From positions 20,854-84,853 of the forward strand of contig DDGL01000006.1 in the NCBI GenBank assembly GCA_002337605.1: DNA of 64,000 nt, read 5' to 3'. The translations under genes and the position numbers were made by a program. Positions 17,280 to 26,276 of this stretch are shown here, one piece after another (position 1 is the first letter of the stretch; every line of letters begins with the position of its first letter). The DNA comes from Flavobacteriaceae bacterium UBA1903 (GTDB lineage: Bacteria > Bacteroidota > Bacteroidia > Flavobacteriales > Flavobacteriaceae). The notes under the pieces were generated by a model. The model was not told the DNA's origin. It did not search any database and was given only the letters and a program-made list of their open reading frames with translations.

Positions 17280-17917
17280 TACACGTATTTATAGTAGACG
17301 ACCACAAAATGGTAATAGATGGGATGCAGTTACTGCTGAAAGATGAAACAGATATTACCGTAGTTGGCACAGCCTTAACAGGAGAGGAAAGTATTGTAGA
17401 AATCCCAAAACAACAAGTAGATGTTGTTTTATTAGATATTAATATGCCTGGAATTAATGGCATTGAAACCTGCAAAAAATTACTTAAAGATAATACAGAC
17501 TTAAAGATTGTCGCTATAAGCATGCACAAAGAAAGCAGCCTTATAAAGTTAATGCTGAATAATGGAGCCAAGGGGTACGTACTGAAAAATGCCGGACAAG
17601 ACGAAGTGATTGACGCTATAAAAACAGTACACCAAAACAAAATGTACCTGGATGATACTGTAAATGAAATTGTTTTAAACAGCGTCCTGAAAAACGGAAG
17701 TGAAAAAATTACCAGCCCCTTCCCTACCTTATCGAGGCGGGAAAAAGATGTGCTAAGACTTATACTGGACGAATGCACCACTCAGGAAATTGCAGATAAA
17801 CTTTTTATAAGTTTTGGAACCGTAGAAACCCACCGCCGCAACATGCTCATTAAAACAGGGGTAAGAAATACCGCTGGGCTGGTTCGTACGGCACTGGAAT
17901 ACAATCTAACCAAATAA
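17276..17917 (+). CDS. LuxR/NarL-type response regulator
   Basis: 213 residues. The receiver domain has the acidic pair D8/D9, phospho-acceptor D54 in VLLDINMPG and conserved K104 in GYVLKNAG. A LuxR-type helix-turn-helix (about 146-205) contains LSRREKDVLRLI and the recognition-helix region FGTVETHRRNML. It is a cytoplasmic transcription factor that should be phosphorylated by one or both TPR kinases upstream. Its targets are not shown by the sequence; the nearby exported-protein genes with shared promoter motifs are candidates. Confidence 0.92.
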   Translation: MIHVFIVDDHKMVIDGMQLLLKDETDITVVGTALTGEESIVEIPKQQVDVVLLDINMPGINGIETCKKLLKDNTDLKIVAISMHKESSLIKLMLNNGAKGYVLKNAGQDEVIDAIKTVHQNKMYLDDTVNEIVLNSVLKNGSEKITSPFPTLSRREKDVLRLILDECTTQEIADKLFISFGTVETHRRNMLIKTGVRNTAGLVRTALEYNLTK

Positions 17918-17925
17918 CCCATAGT

Positions 17926-18606
17926 ATGAAATATATTATTACAACCCTAGGAATACTAGCACTACTATCCTGTGCTTCTGAAACCGAAAAAAAAGTATTA
18001 GATGACATTGCTGAAGTGTATAACGGCGATGTATCCTATTCAAAAAGTTTTGTTTCCAACGAAAGTGAAAAACGCACCAGTTTTAATGTGGTCATAAAAA
18101 ATAGTGCTATGATAGATACCCTTGCTCCAACGGTAACGACATCCAATACAGCACTCTTAGTCTACAACGCACTTACAGAAGATGAAAAAGATGCGTATAC
18201 CGATATAGAAGTAAACCTCATAAATTCTAAAAAGGATACTGTTTCTTACTATTACGGTATGGATATTCTTGCTCCTATAAATCACAAAGCAAAGGTGTTC
18301 AGAGACTTTTCACAACGTATTATCGACAAGGACTTTGACATGCTTGACGAGCTAAAGAACAATACCAACATTCCAAAATCCATGGCAGTAAATATTAGAA
18401 ACGGAATAGCTGCCAAAGAAAAAAAACACGGTAGCGTAAAAGGCTACTACCCTTTTGGTATTGCCGAAGAAAGAGATGAAATTGGAAAAATATATCAATT
18501 TCAAAGTTACCTGGAATTTACAGATGGGTATAAACTTAGCTACTTACTTGTTGTAGATGCTACGGAAGGGAAAGATAAAATAATCGGGTATCGGTTTTTC
18601 GATTAA
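17926..18606 (+). CDS. Lipoprotein of unknown function
   Basis: 226 residues with lipobox LLSC (cysteine 16). The mature protein is soluble and mixed alpha/beta; no family is recognised. It starts 8 bases after the response regulator stop and precedes a terminator, so it is the last gene of the kinase-regulator transcript. It could be an envelope component of that signalling system, but this rests on position only. Confidence 0.6.
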   Translation: MKYIITTLGILALLSCASETEKKVLDDIAEVYNGDVSYSKSFVSNESEKRTSFNVVIKNSAMIDTLAPTVTTSNTALLVYNALTEDEKDAYTDIEVNLINSKKDTVSYYYGMDILAPINHKAKVFRDFSQRIIDKDFDMLDELKNNTNIPKSMAVNIRNGIAAKEKKHGSVKGYYPFGIAEERDEIGKIYQFQSYLEFTDGYKLSYLLVVDATEGKDKIIGYRFFD

Positions 18607-18620
18607 ACTTCAGCACCATA

Positions 18621-18660
18621 AAAAAGCCCGTCCACAACATAAGTTGCAACACGGGCTTTC
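18621..18660 (+). terminator. Terminator after the kinase-regulator-lipoprotein operon
   Basis: AAAGCCCGT and ACGGGCTTT (18651-18659) form a 9-bp stem; the loop holds a small inner hairpin CAAC/GTTG. It starts 15 bases after the lipoprotein stop. The T-run is better on the minus strand (TTTTT) than on the plus strand (TTTC), so it could work in both directions. Confidence 0.7.
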
Positions 18661-18838
18661 ACATTAACCAACCGAATTCTTTTCATAGCAATTCAGTTTC
18701 CTTTGTTCCATAAACCTGAAACAAATTCGAATAAGGACAGCTAGTTCTAAAAACTGATCCTTACTAGTATAACAGCTAAGAGTGAAAATTACTACCTGAT
18801 TTTTATATTTAATTTTTTCTATAAGTTTACAGCTAACT

Positions 18839-19348
18839 ATGGAAGAAAAAAAACACGTTTGCGAGGAACGCACCTACGACTCTATTTATAAAGAGTACGC
18901 TCAGGCCATTCGAAATTTTATTTATTTTAAATGTGGCGATAAGGACAAAGCGTATGATATGGCCCAAGAGGCCTTTATTAAGTTATGGGAAAATTGTAAA
19001 AAAGTTCCCCCGCAGAAGGCAAAATCGTATTTGTATACCGTAGCCAATAATACATTCTTAAATACTGTCGCTCATAAAAAGGTAGTCCTGAAATATGTTG
19101 AGCACCACCAGCCCAAAGTGGAGAAGCATTCTCCACAGTTTTTGCTGGAAGAAAAAGAGTATGGAGAAAAGCTACAACAAGCCATTGCCAATTTAACCGA
19201 ACTACAACGAGAAGCCTTCCTGTTAAGCCGAGTGGAAGGAAAAAAATACAGAGAGATTGCCGAGATCCTCGGTATTTCAGACAAAGCAGTAAGCAAAAGA
19301 ATACACGATGCCCTGGAAGCATTACGGAAAACGGTAGAAAAAATTTAA
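18839..19348 (+). CDS. ECF RNA polymerase sigma factor (FecI-like)
   Basis: 169 residues: sigma region 2 at about 12-80 (with 'KDKAYDMAQEAFIKLWEN') and region 4 at about 115-165 (LTELQREAFLLSRVEGKKY then REIAEILGISDKAVSKRI). It should direct RNA polymerase to the downstream receptor promoter when released by the FecR-type protein encoded 54 bases later. This is the standard Bacteroidota sigma/FecR/TonB arrangement. Confidence 0.92.
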   Translation: MEEKKHVCEERTYDSIYKEYAQAIRNFIYFKCGDKDKAYDMAQEAFIKLWENCKKVPPQKAKSYLYTVANNTFLNTVAHKKVVLKYVEHHQPKVEKHSPQFLLEEKEYGEKLQQAIANLTELQREAFLLSRVEGKKYREIAEILGISDKAVSKRIHDALEALRKTVEKI

Positions 19349-19402
19349 TCTACAGGTAGTAAAAAGAGGAGATAACTGTTTAACAACTAGAAGCAAGCAA
19401 CT

Positions 19403-20314
19403 ATGAACACGCAATTACTGGACAAATGGCTTAACGGCACACATACCGCCGAGGATCTGGCTGCTCTGGAAACCTATCCGGAATTTGCCGCCTACCAAAA
19501 AATTGATGCGTATGCACAGCACATTGAAATCCCAGCATTTAATACAGAAGCTGGTTTAAAAGATGTAAAAGAAAAACTAAAAGTAAAAACTCAGAAAGCT
19601 CCAAAAGTAAGAACCTTACCAAGGATCTTAAAAGTTGCTGCCGTTCTCGCTTTACTTGTTGCTTCGTATGTATTTATAAATTCCTTACCCACTACTGTTA
19701 CTACACAGCTGGCTGAAACTAAAACGATAGCTTTGCCAGATAGCTCAGAGGTATTACTAAACGCAACTTCTGAACTGTCCTATAAAGAAAACACCTGGGA
19801 GAATTCAAGAGACTTGAACCTGTCTGGGGAAGCTTATTTTAAAGTTGCCAAAGGAAAAACATTTACGGTACACACCCCACAGGGACAGGTTGAAGTTCTT
19901 GGAACTCAATTTAATGTTTTAGGAAATGACAAAGATTTTAGCATTACTTGTTTTGAAGGCTTGGTAGCCGTGACGTATAATAATAAAACAATTGAGTTAG
20001 CCAGAGGCAAAAGTGCCTCTTTAAAAAATGGTAATTTGCAAGTAACTGAAACGTTTGTCAACAAACCTACATGGGTTGGTAATGAAAGTAGCTATGACGA
20101 CGCGCTCATTACAAACGTGCTTCAGGATTTTGAAACCACATACCAGACTACGGTGACAACTAAAAATATTGATGTAACTTTACGTTATACAGGTAGCTAT
20201 ACACATAAAGATATGGAAGCTGCGTTGCAGACTATTACCATTCCTTTAGGATTAAATTATACTATTGAAAACGAAACAAGTATCATTATTTCACCTAAAA
20301 ACACTTCAGAATAA
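19403..20314 (+). CDS. FecR-family anti-sigma regulator
   Basis: 303 residues. A cytoplasmic N-terminal part (about 1-70) should bind the sigma factor; one transmembrane helix lies at about 75-94. The periplasmic FecR domain (about 105-215, with LPDSSEVLLNATSEL and GEAYFKVAKG) and a C-terminal DUF4974-type domain (about 230-300) follow. The latter should contact the STN domain of the receptor. The receptor gene overlaps its 3' end by 50 bases, coupling their translation. Confidence 0.92.
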   Translation: MNTQLLDKWLNGTHTAEDLAALETYPEFAAYQKIDAYAQHIEIPAFNTEAGLKDVKEKLKVKTQKAPKVRTLPRILKVAAVLALLVASYVFINSLPTTVTTQLAETKTIALPDSSEVLLNATSELSYKENTWENSRDLNLSGEAYFKVAKGKTFTVHTPQGQVEVLGTQFNVLGNDKDFSITCFEGLVAVTYNNKTIELARGKSASLKNGNLQVTETFVNKPTWVGNESSYDDALITNVLQDFETTYQTTVTTKNIDVTLRYTGSYTHKDMEAALQTITIPLGLNYTIENETSIIISPKNTSE

Positions 20315-22865
20315 GCACTTATTTTGTTGGGTATTCCTGCTGCTTTTTTCAACCCTTTCAGTGGTGTCCCAGACTCCAACTGAAAAATTTTCTCTCCTAA
20401 AAATCCTGCGACAGACTGAAAAGTCCTTCGATGTAAAGTTTTCATACCTTAGAAAAGACCTCAAAAATATTGAAGTTGCCAAACCTGATGCTTCTTTAAA
20501 CCTTCAGCAGACCTTACAGGAACTCTCTGTTTCCGGGAATCTCGAGTTTACACAGGTTAACGATCGTTATATTGCAGTACAGGTTAAGCAGGCTACAAAG
20601 ATCTCAGTTTGTGGGATCTTAATAGACGCCGAAAGCAGTTACCCTATAGCAAATGCCGAGCTTGTTACCACAACTAAAACCACCACCAGTGATAGTGGAG
20701 GAAATTTTAACCTGGATGCTATTTCTGAAAATGAAATTATAAGCATTCTCATCAATGGATTTTTAGCGCGTACCATCAATGCACAGGAGGTAGCACTTCA
20801 GAATACGTGCCCGTTTATATATGTATCACAATCGTACACCTATTTACCAGAAGTTGTGTTGAGTGATTTTATTACCAAAGGTATCTCCAGAAATGTGGAA
20901 GGCGCTACAACGATCTCCAATAAAAATTTTGACATCTTACCAAGCCTTATTGAACCTGATGTACTACAAATTGCACAAGCGTTACCCGGTATTGACAGTG
21001 CCGACGAAACTGCTGCTAACCTTAACGTTCGGGGTGGTACTTCGGACGAGTTTTTAATACTTTGGGACGATATTAGAATGTACCAGACAGGGCATTTCTT
21101 TGGGCTTATTTCAGCCTTTAACCCTAACCTCACAAAGAATGTTACCATATACAAAAATGGAACGAGTCCTCGCTATGGAGAAGGCGTATCTGGAGTTATT
21201 GCACTGGAATCCAACAATACGATTCCGGAAAATTTCCAGGGCGGGTTGGGAATTAACTTAACGAGTGCGAACGGCTATGGAGAGGTTCCGCTTTCTGAAA
21301 AGTTTTTACTCACTGTTTCCGGAAGAACATCCATAAACACTGGAATTGGAAACCCGGTATACAACGAATTTTTCAGTAAAGTTTTTCAAAATACGGTAGT
21401 GACCAACCTTCAAAATAACAGCTCCGATGGTGTACGTTCTACAGATGAAGCCTTCAATTTTTTTGATGTTTCTGTAAAAGCACTATGGAAAATTACACCA
21501 CGTGACGAAGTGAGTTATCATTTTCTTGCCATAGACAATACATTGCAATTTACCGAGCGCTTTATAGGTTCACAAAATTCTTCGGTATTAGAGAGCGAAC
21601 TGGAGCAACAAAACACTACAAATGGATTTTCATGGCAGCGTACTTGGGGCGGAAAACTTCCTATTACTTCAAAAGTAGTACTGTACCAAAGTAATTACAG
21701 CCGGAGTGAGTTTACAAATAATGTAGACCTTGCCTTATTGGCTTCCAACCAGAACAAAGTCACTGAAAAAGGGCTGAAAGCAGATATTTCCTATAAAGTG
21801 AATGAACAAATTACGTTCACTGGCGGCTACCAATATACCGATACTGAAATCGTGGATGCTGCAACAAACAGCAACAGTTCAACTATAGAAACGCAGGAAA
21901 ACAGCTTATTTTCAAATGCTTTTTTTGCAGGTAGTAATCTTCGTTTTTTTAATGGAGCAACCACTGTTTCTTCTGGACTTCGGTTTACAGAATATGCTTC
22001 TATTTCAGAAAACTTTATAGAGCCTCGCTTTCATATTGACCAAAAATTGAATGCCAAATGGCGTGCTACTCTATCTGGTGAACTAAAGCACCAGACTGTA
22101 TATCAAACCGTAAACATTCGTGACAATTTATTAGGAGTCGAGACCCGTGATTGGTTGTTAGCAGACTCGGAAGACAACAAAATTCTGAACAGCAAACAAT
22201 TGGGAGTAGGCTTAAATTACGCCCAGGACAACTGGATTATAGCGACAGAATTCTTCCTGAAAAATGTAGAAAATATTAATACTGCAAATCTCGGCTTTAG
22301 AAATCAGTTGCAAGAGTCCAGTTTTCATGGAGAATACAATGTAAAAGGAGTCGAAATTTCTGGCAACAAAAAATTAAAGGATGCTAACCTCTGGCTTAGC
22401 TACACTTATCAGGACAACACCTATACTTTTCCTGAAGTGCAACCTGAAACCTTCAGAAACAATCTGGATAGCACTCACTCTATCACCTTAGCAGGAAGTT
22501 ATGATTATAAGGACTTTAGTTTTTCATTAGGAAATACGTTTAAGTCCGGATTGCCTTATACCTCGCCTTTAGCCACTAATTCTGTCTCAACCGAAGCTGG
22601 AGTTTCAACAATAAATTTTAACAGTCCAAACAATGAAACACTCCCGAGTTATTTCAGGAGTGATTTTTCAGCGTCGTATAACGTAAAACTGGACGCTACT
22701 TTTAGCGGGAAAATAAATCTCGCAGTGCTTAATATTTTCAACAGAAGCAACTCCCTGAACAGGTATTATATTCTGGAAGATGTGGAAGGTGTTCCCTCCA
22801 TTCGTAGAGTAGATGAATTCTCTCTTGGGCTAACGCCTAATATTTCGTTGCAGTTGTTATTTTAA
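20265..22865 (+). CDS. TonB-dependent outer-membrane receptor with STN signalling domain
   Basis: 866 residues from a TTG inside the FecR gene; there is no ATG before the signal peptide, which ends SVVSQ near residue 36. Domains in order: STN (about 45-110), a carboxypeptidase-regulatory-like fold (about 115-195), the plug (about 215-320, with LNVRGGTSDEFLILWDD) and a beta-barrel to the C-terminal phenylalanine. The STN domain predicts signalling through the FecR protein to the ECF sigma factor. The substrate is unknown. Its stop codon directly abuts that of the convergent argS. Confidence 0.9.
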   Translation: MKTKQVSLFHLKTLQNKHLFCWVFLLLFSTLSVVSQTPTEKFSLLKILRQTEKSFDVKFSYLRKDLKNIEVAKPDASLNLQQTLQELSVSGNLEFTQVNDRYIAVQVKQATKISVCGILIDAESSYPIANAELVTTTKTTTSDSGGNFNLDAISENEIISILINGFLARTINAQEVALQNTCPFIYVSQSYTYLPEVVLSDFITKGISRNVEGATTISNKNFDILPSLIEPDVLQIAQALPGIDSADETAANLNVRGGTSDEFLILWDDIRMYQTGHFFGLISAFNPNLTKNVTIYKNGTSPRYGEGVSGVIALESNNTIPENFQGGLGINLTSANGYGEVPLSEKFLLTVSGRTSINTGIGNPVYNEFFSKVFQNTVVTNLQNNSSDGVRSTDEAFNFFDVSVKALWKITPRDEVSYHFLAIDNTLQFTERFIGSQNSSVLESELEQQNTTNGFSWQRTWGGKLPITSKVVLYQSNYSRSEFTNNVDLALLASNQNKVTEKGLKADISYKVNEQITFTGGYQYTDTEIVDAATNSNSSTIETQENSLFSNAFFAGSNLRFFNGATTVSSGLRFTEYASISENFIEPRFHIDQKLNAKWRATLSGELKHQTVYQTVNIRDNLLGVETRDWLLADSEDNKILNSKQLGVGLNYAQDNWIIATEFFLKNVENINTANLGFRNQLQESSFHGEYNVKGVEISGNKKLKDANLWLSYTYQDNTYTFPEVQPETFRNNLDSTHSITLAGSYDYKDFSFSLGNTFKSGLPYTSPLATNSVSTEAGVSTINFNSPNNETLPSYFRSDFSASYNVKLDATFSGKINLAVLNIFNRSNSLNRYYILEDVEGVPSIRRVDEFSLGLTPNISLQLLF

Positions 22866-24641
22866 CTACATCTTATCCGGCACCTGTATTCCGAGTAGAG
22901 AAAATGCAGTTTTAATCACCTTCCCAACAGCATCACACAGCGAAACTCTAAAAGCGATTTCAGAAGTATCTTCAGCTCCAAAAATAGGGACGTTCTGGTA
23001 AAACGAATTAAATTCTTTTACTAAGTCGTACGTATAATTTGCCACCAATGCAGGACTGTAATTACCAGCTGCCAATTGAATGACCTCTGGAAACTGTTGC
23101 AAGATCTTTAGAAGTTCCTTTTCTTTTGGTTGTAATGTAATGTTGAGTGCCGTTGAAGTCTCTTGTTCTATTTCAGCCTTGCGAAGAATAGACTGAATCC
23201 GTGCATAGGTATATTGAATAAACGGCCCCGTATTTCCTTGAAAATCGACACTTTCTTCTGGATTGAAGAGGATTCGTTTTTTAGGGTCTACTTTCAGGAT
23301 ATAATATTTTAGAGCCCCTAAACCAATGGTTTTGTACAACTCCGCTTTCTCTTCTGCTGAAAAATCGTCAATCTTGCCCAATTCTTCTGAAATTTCCTTG
23401 GCTGTTGCCGCCATATCGTCTATTAAGTCGTCTGCATCTACAACGGTTCCTTCCCGACTTTTCATTTTTCCGCTTGGTAAATCTACCATTCCGTAACTTA
23501 AATGGTATAAATTTTCAGCCCAGCTAAAACCGAGTTTCTGGAGGATTAAAAACAACACCTGAAAATGATACTCCTGTTCGTTTCCTACGGTATAGATCAT
23601 TCCGTTTACATCGGGAAAATCTTTTACACGCTGGATTGCAGTTCCAATATCCTGTGTCATATACACAGCAGTTCCATCGCTACGCAATACAATTTTTCTA
23701 TCCAGGCCTTCTGCGGTTAGGTCGCACCAGACAGAGCCATCAGGGTCTTTTTCAAACACGCCTTTTTCCAGTCCGGCCTGTATAAAATCTTTTCCCAGCA
23801 AATACGTTTCGCTTTCGTAGTAATTTTTGTCAAAGTCAACCCCAATGTTTTCATAGGTTGCATCAAAGCCCTCGTATACCCAACCGTTCATTTTTTCCCA
23901 TAGTGCCACAACTTTAGGATCTCCAGCCTCCCATTTACGGAGCATTTCCTGGGCTTCTACTAAAATAGGAGCTTCTGCTTTGGCCTCTTTTTCTGTAGCT
24001 CCCTCTTCAATCAGGTTGCTAATTTCTTTTTTGTATTCCTGGTCGAATTTTACGTAATAGTTTCCAACCAACTTGTCACCTTTTAATCCAGAAGACTGTG
24101 GTGTTTCTTCGTCTCCGTAGCGTTGCCATGCCAGCATACTCTTACAAATATGAATGCCACGGTCGTTAATTATTTGGGTTTTATAGACCTTTTTACCTGA
24201 AGCTTTTAGAATTTCAGCAACCGAATAACCCAACAACACATTACGTATGTGCCCTAAATGCAAGGGTTTATTTGTGTTTGGAGAGGCGTACTCTACCATC
24301 ATAGCTTCGTTGGAGGCAGGAACGGTTCCGTAGGTAGAAAAATCCTGAATAGTCTGGAAAAAATCCAGGTAATAAGCATCGCTTAACACCAGATTTAAAA
24401 AGCCTTTGACAACATTAAATTTTGTAACTTCAGGTACATTTTTCACCAGATAGTCACCAATAGTTTCACCAATTTGAACAGGGTTTCCCTTTACTGAACG
24501 CAACATAGAAAATATAACCACGGTTACATCGCCTTCAAAATCCTTACGGGTCGCTTGAAATTCTACATGTTCTATAGTGACTCCGTAGGTTTCGGTAACG
24601 GCTTTTTTAATGTGTTGTGCTAAATTTTTCTGCAAATTCAT
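22866..24641 (-). CDS. argS: Arginyl-tRNA synthetase
   Basis: 591 residues, typical ArgS length. It charges tRNA-Arg using ATP in the cytoplasm. The class I HIGH motif appears as HLGHIRN in 'SPNTNKPLHLGHIRN' (about 120-134), and a KMSK-like GKMKSREG lies near residue 392. The N-terminal tRNA-binding domain and the C-terminal anticodon-binding DALR domain are present. The stop codons of argS and the convergent receptor gene are adjacent, with no room for a terminator between them. Confidence 0.98.
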   Translation of the reverse strand: MNLQKNLAQHIKKAVTETYGVTIEHVEFQATRKDFEGDVTVVIFSMLRSVKGNPVQIGETIGDYLVKNVPEVTKFNVVKGFLNLVLSDAYYLDFFQTIQDFSTYGTVPASNEAMMVEYASPNTNKPLHLGHIRNVLLGYSVAEILKASGKKVYKTQIINDRGIHICKSMLAWQRYGDEETPQSSGLKGDKLVGNYYVKFDQEYKKEISNLIEEGATEKEAKAEAPILVEAQEMLRKWEAGDPKVVALWEKMNGWVYEGFDATYENIGVDFDKNYYESETYLLGKDFIQAGLEKGVFEKDPDGSVWCDLTAEGLDRKIVLRSDGTAVYMTQDIGTAIQRVKDFPDVNGMIYTVGNEQEYHFQVLFLILQKLGFSWAENLYHLSYGMVDLPSGKMKSREGTVVDADDLIDDMAATAKEISEELGKIDDFSAEEKAELYKTIGLGALKYYILKVDPKKRILFNPEESVDFQGNTGPFIQYTYARIQSILRKAEIEQETSTALNITLQPKEKELLKILQQFPEVIQLAAGNYSPALVANYTYDLVKEFNSFYQNVPIFGAEDTSEIAFRVSLCDAVGKVIKTAFSLLGIQVPDKM

Positions 24642-24659
24642 GGTGTTGATTTATGGGTG

Positions 24660-24667
24660 CAAAGATA
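24660..24667 (-). promoter_or_regulatory. -7 box TATCTTTG before argS
   Basis: Minus-strand TATCTTTG, an exact TAnnTTTG match, ends 19 bases before the argS ATG. A -33 TTG at the usual distance was not found. Confidence 0.55.
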
Positions 24668-24736
24668 GGTATATTCTAAAATAATGGCGGTATGGATCGG
24701 GTTTTCAATAAAAAATCAACAGTATGTTAATCTCAC

Positions 24737-24766
24737 TTGTATAATAGCATGGTGGTTGTATCTTTC
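24737..24766 (+). promoter_or_regulatory. Promoter TTG-N19-TATCTTTC for the DUF2652 gene
   Basis: TTG (24737-24739) is followed after 19 bases by TATCTTTC (24759-24766), one base off the TAnnTTTG consensus, 16 bases before the ATG at 24783. Its position argues against a start further upstream at 24684. Confidence 0.55.
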
Positions 24767-24782
24767 AGCAATAAAAATAACT

Positions 24783-25388
24783 ATGAAACCAAGTCCAGCC
24801 CTTATTTGCATTCCTGATATTAGCGGTTTTACCGAATTTATGCGCTCTGTAGATATTGATGTAAGTTCTCAGGTGATTCCTGCATTGCTCAACGAAATCA
24901 TTTATAGCAACGAGATAGACCTGAAAGTTTCAGAAATTGAAGGCGATGCTGTTCTCTTTTTCAAAAAAGGAGAACTTCCCCCCTTTCAGGACTTAGTAGA
25001 CCAGTGCAAATTATTTTACACTCAGTTTTATGAAAAAATGGAGGGGTTGCTAAAAAAGTTTAAAGACAAAAATAAAGATATTGACTTCCCGGAAATTTTA
25101 GGGCTCAAAATAATCCTTCATTACGGTGCTGAAATTGGTATGGTGCAAATTGGAAACCACATAAAATTAATGGGAGAAGATGTTATTACTGCACACAGAC
25201 TCTTAAAAAATAACGTGCCTATAGATGAATATTTACTTGTATCAGATTCACTTTTGAATCAGTATAAAGAAAAAGCAGTTGAGCAAAATTTTGACTGGGC
25301 AAAGCTCAACTCCAAAGAATTAGAAATAGAACATTTGGGGACTATCAAGTATCATTATATAAACCTGAAGCCACTAAATGGTCATTAA
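24783..25388 (+). CDS. DUF2652 domain protein
   Basis: 201 residues from the ATG at 24783. The frame is open back to 24684, but the extra 33 residues would overlap the promoter-like sequence and look non-coding. The protein begins ALICIPDISGFTEFM and continues with 'EIEGDAVLFFKKG', a layout resembling nucleotide cyclase-like folds, as described for DUF2652. The catalytic residues needed for cyclase activity cannot be confirmed by eye. Cytoplasmic. The next gene starts 11 bases downstream. Confidence 0.8.
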   Translation: MKPSPALICIPDISGFTEFMRSVDIDVSSQVIPALLNEIIYSNEIDLKVSEIEGDAVLFFKKGELPPFQDLVDQCKLFYTQFYEKMEGLLKKFKDKNKDIDFPEILGLKIILHYGAEIGMVQIGNHIKLMGEDVITAHRLLKNNVPIDEYLLVSDSLLNQYKEKAVEQNFDWAKLNSKELEIEHLGTIKYHYINLKPLNGH

Positions 25389-25399
25389 AATCCCTAAGA

Positions 25400-25831
25400 A
25401 TGCTCGTAAATGTTTCTTACAACAATAAGCAAATAAGCCAGAAGATTGATGCAGAAGTAGGCAAGCCTTTTCCCCTTTCCACACGAATTAAAATGCGTGG
25501 TATAGGGTCTTCAAAGTTAATTATAACGGAAACGAGCGTACAAATAAGCAACCTGTTACTGCTAGACAACAACCGCAACCAATGTAATATTGAAATGCGC
25601 CCCAACGGAATTATTGTAGGATTCAGAAGTTTATTGGAAAGTTATGCGCTGGTAATTCCGTACTACAGACTAGTGCTCTACAAAGGCAAGTCTGAAGAAT
25701 ACAGCATCTACCGGGACAATTATTTTATAAAAATTGAAGCCAGGTCTAAAGACAAAGCAACCCACACCTTTATGAATAAAGTCCTGGCAGCAAAAGCAGA
25801 AGCTACACCCACCAGACTGGAGGATCTTTAG
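25400..25831 (+). CDS. Conserved hypothetical protein
   Basis: 143 residues, without signal peptide or membrane segment. Beta-rich, with a Lys/Arg-rich C-terminal half. I do not recognise a family. It starts 11 bases after the DUF2652 gene and is probably co-transcribed with it. Confidence 0.55.
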   Translation: MLVNVSYNNKQISQKIDAEVGKPFPLSTRIKMRGIGSSKLIITETSVQISNLLLLDNNRNQCNIEMRPNGIIVGFRSLLESYALVIPYYRLVLYKGKSEEYSIYRDNYFIKIEARSKDKATHTFMNKVLAAKAEATPTRLEDL

Positions 25832-25908
25832 AGTTAAGCAGCTAGGTATGAAGCAGGAAGGATTTATGATAAAAAAGTATTGTTCTAAATGATGTATACA
25901 ACATAAAG

Positions 25909-25928
25909 CAAAAAGAGTGTGCCACTCT
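25909..25928 (-). terminator. Terminator after the small membrane protein gene
   Basis: On the minus strand AGAGTG/CACTCT form a 6-bp stem with a 3-base loop followed by TTTTTG. It lies 33 bases after the stop of the minus-strand gene at 25961-26164. Confidence 0.6.
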
Positions 25929-25960
25929 AACCTAAAAGCAAAGCGACCTCAAGCCTCATC

Positions 25961-26164
25961 TTACCTTTTTCTCATAAACGCGCCAGCTATAAGTGCCAAA
26001 ACGCCTAATCCAATCATTGCCAGTGTCTGGTTACTCAACCCTTCTTTCGCTGAAACTTCCAAGGGCCCTACATCCAACACTTCTTGTGGAATAAAAGCGT
26101 TGTAGAGTCCAAAGCCAATAAGTACGATACCCACCACAATTAAAACAGATTTTAATATTTTCAT
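25961..26164 (-). CDS. Small two-helix membrane protein
   Basis: 67 residues with two hydrophobic helices (about 5-22 and 47-62) joined by an acidic loop, and a basic C-terminus (MRKR). The size and topology resemble small DUF3185-type membrane proteins, but the match is by eye and weak. It has its own terminator and an ATG preceded by AT-rich sequence. Function unknown. Confidence 0.6.
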   Translation of the reverse strand: MKILKSVLIVVGIVLIGFGLYNAFIPQEVLDVGPLEVSAKEGLSNQTLAMIGLGVLALIAGAFMRKR

Positions 26165-26276
26165 AAAAGCTTATTAAGTTTTATAAAGATACTAAACTTA
26201 CCTATCCATTTAAAGTTTTTATAAAGTCAACGCTTGTTTAGCAATTGCTCTGTATCTTTAAACAAATTAACACCCA

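Noticed and set aside
24684..24782. Upstream extension of the DUF2652 gene
   Set aside because: The extension overlaps a TTG-N19-TATCTTTC promoter and reads as non-coding; ATG 24783 begins the family sequence.
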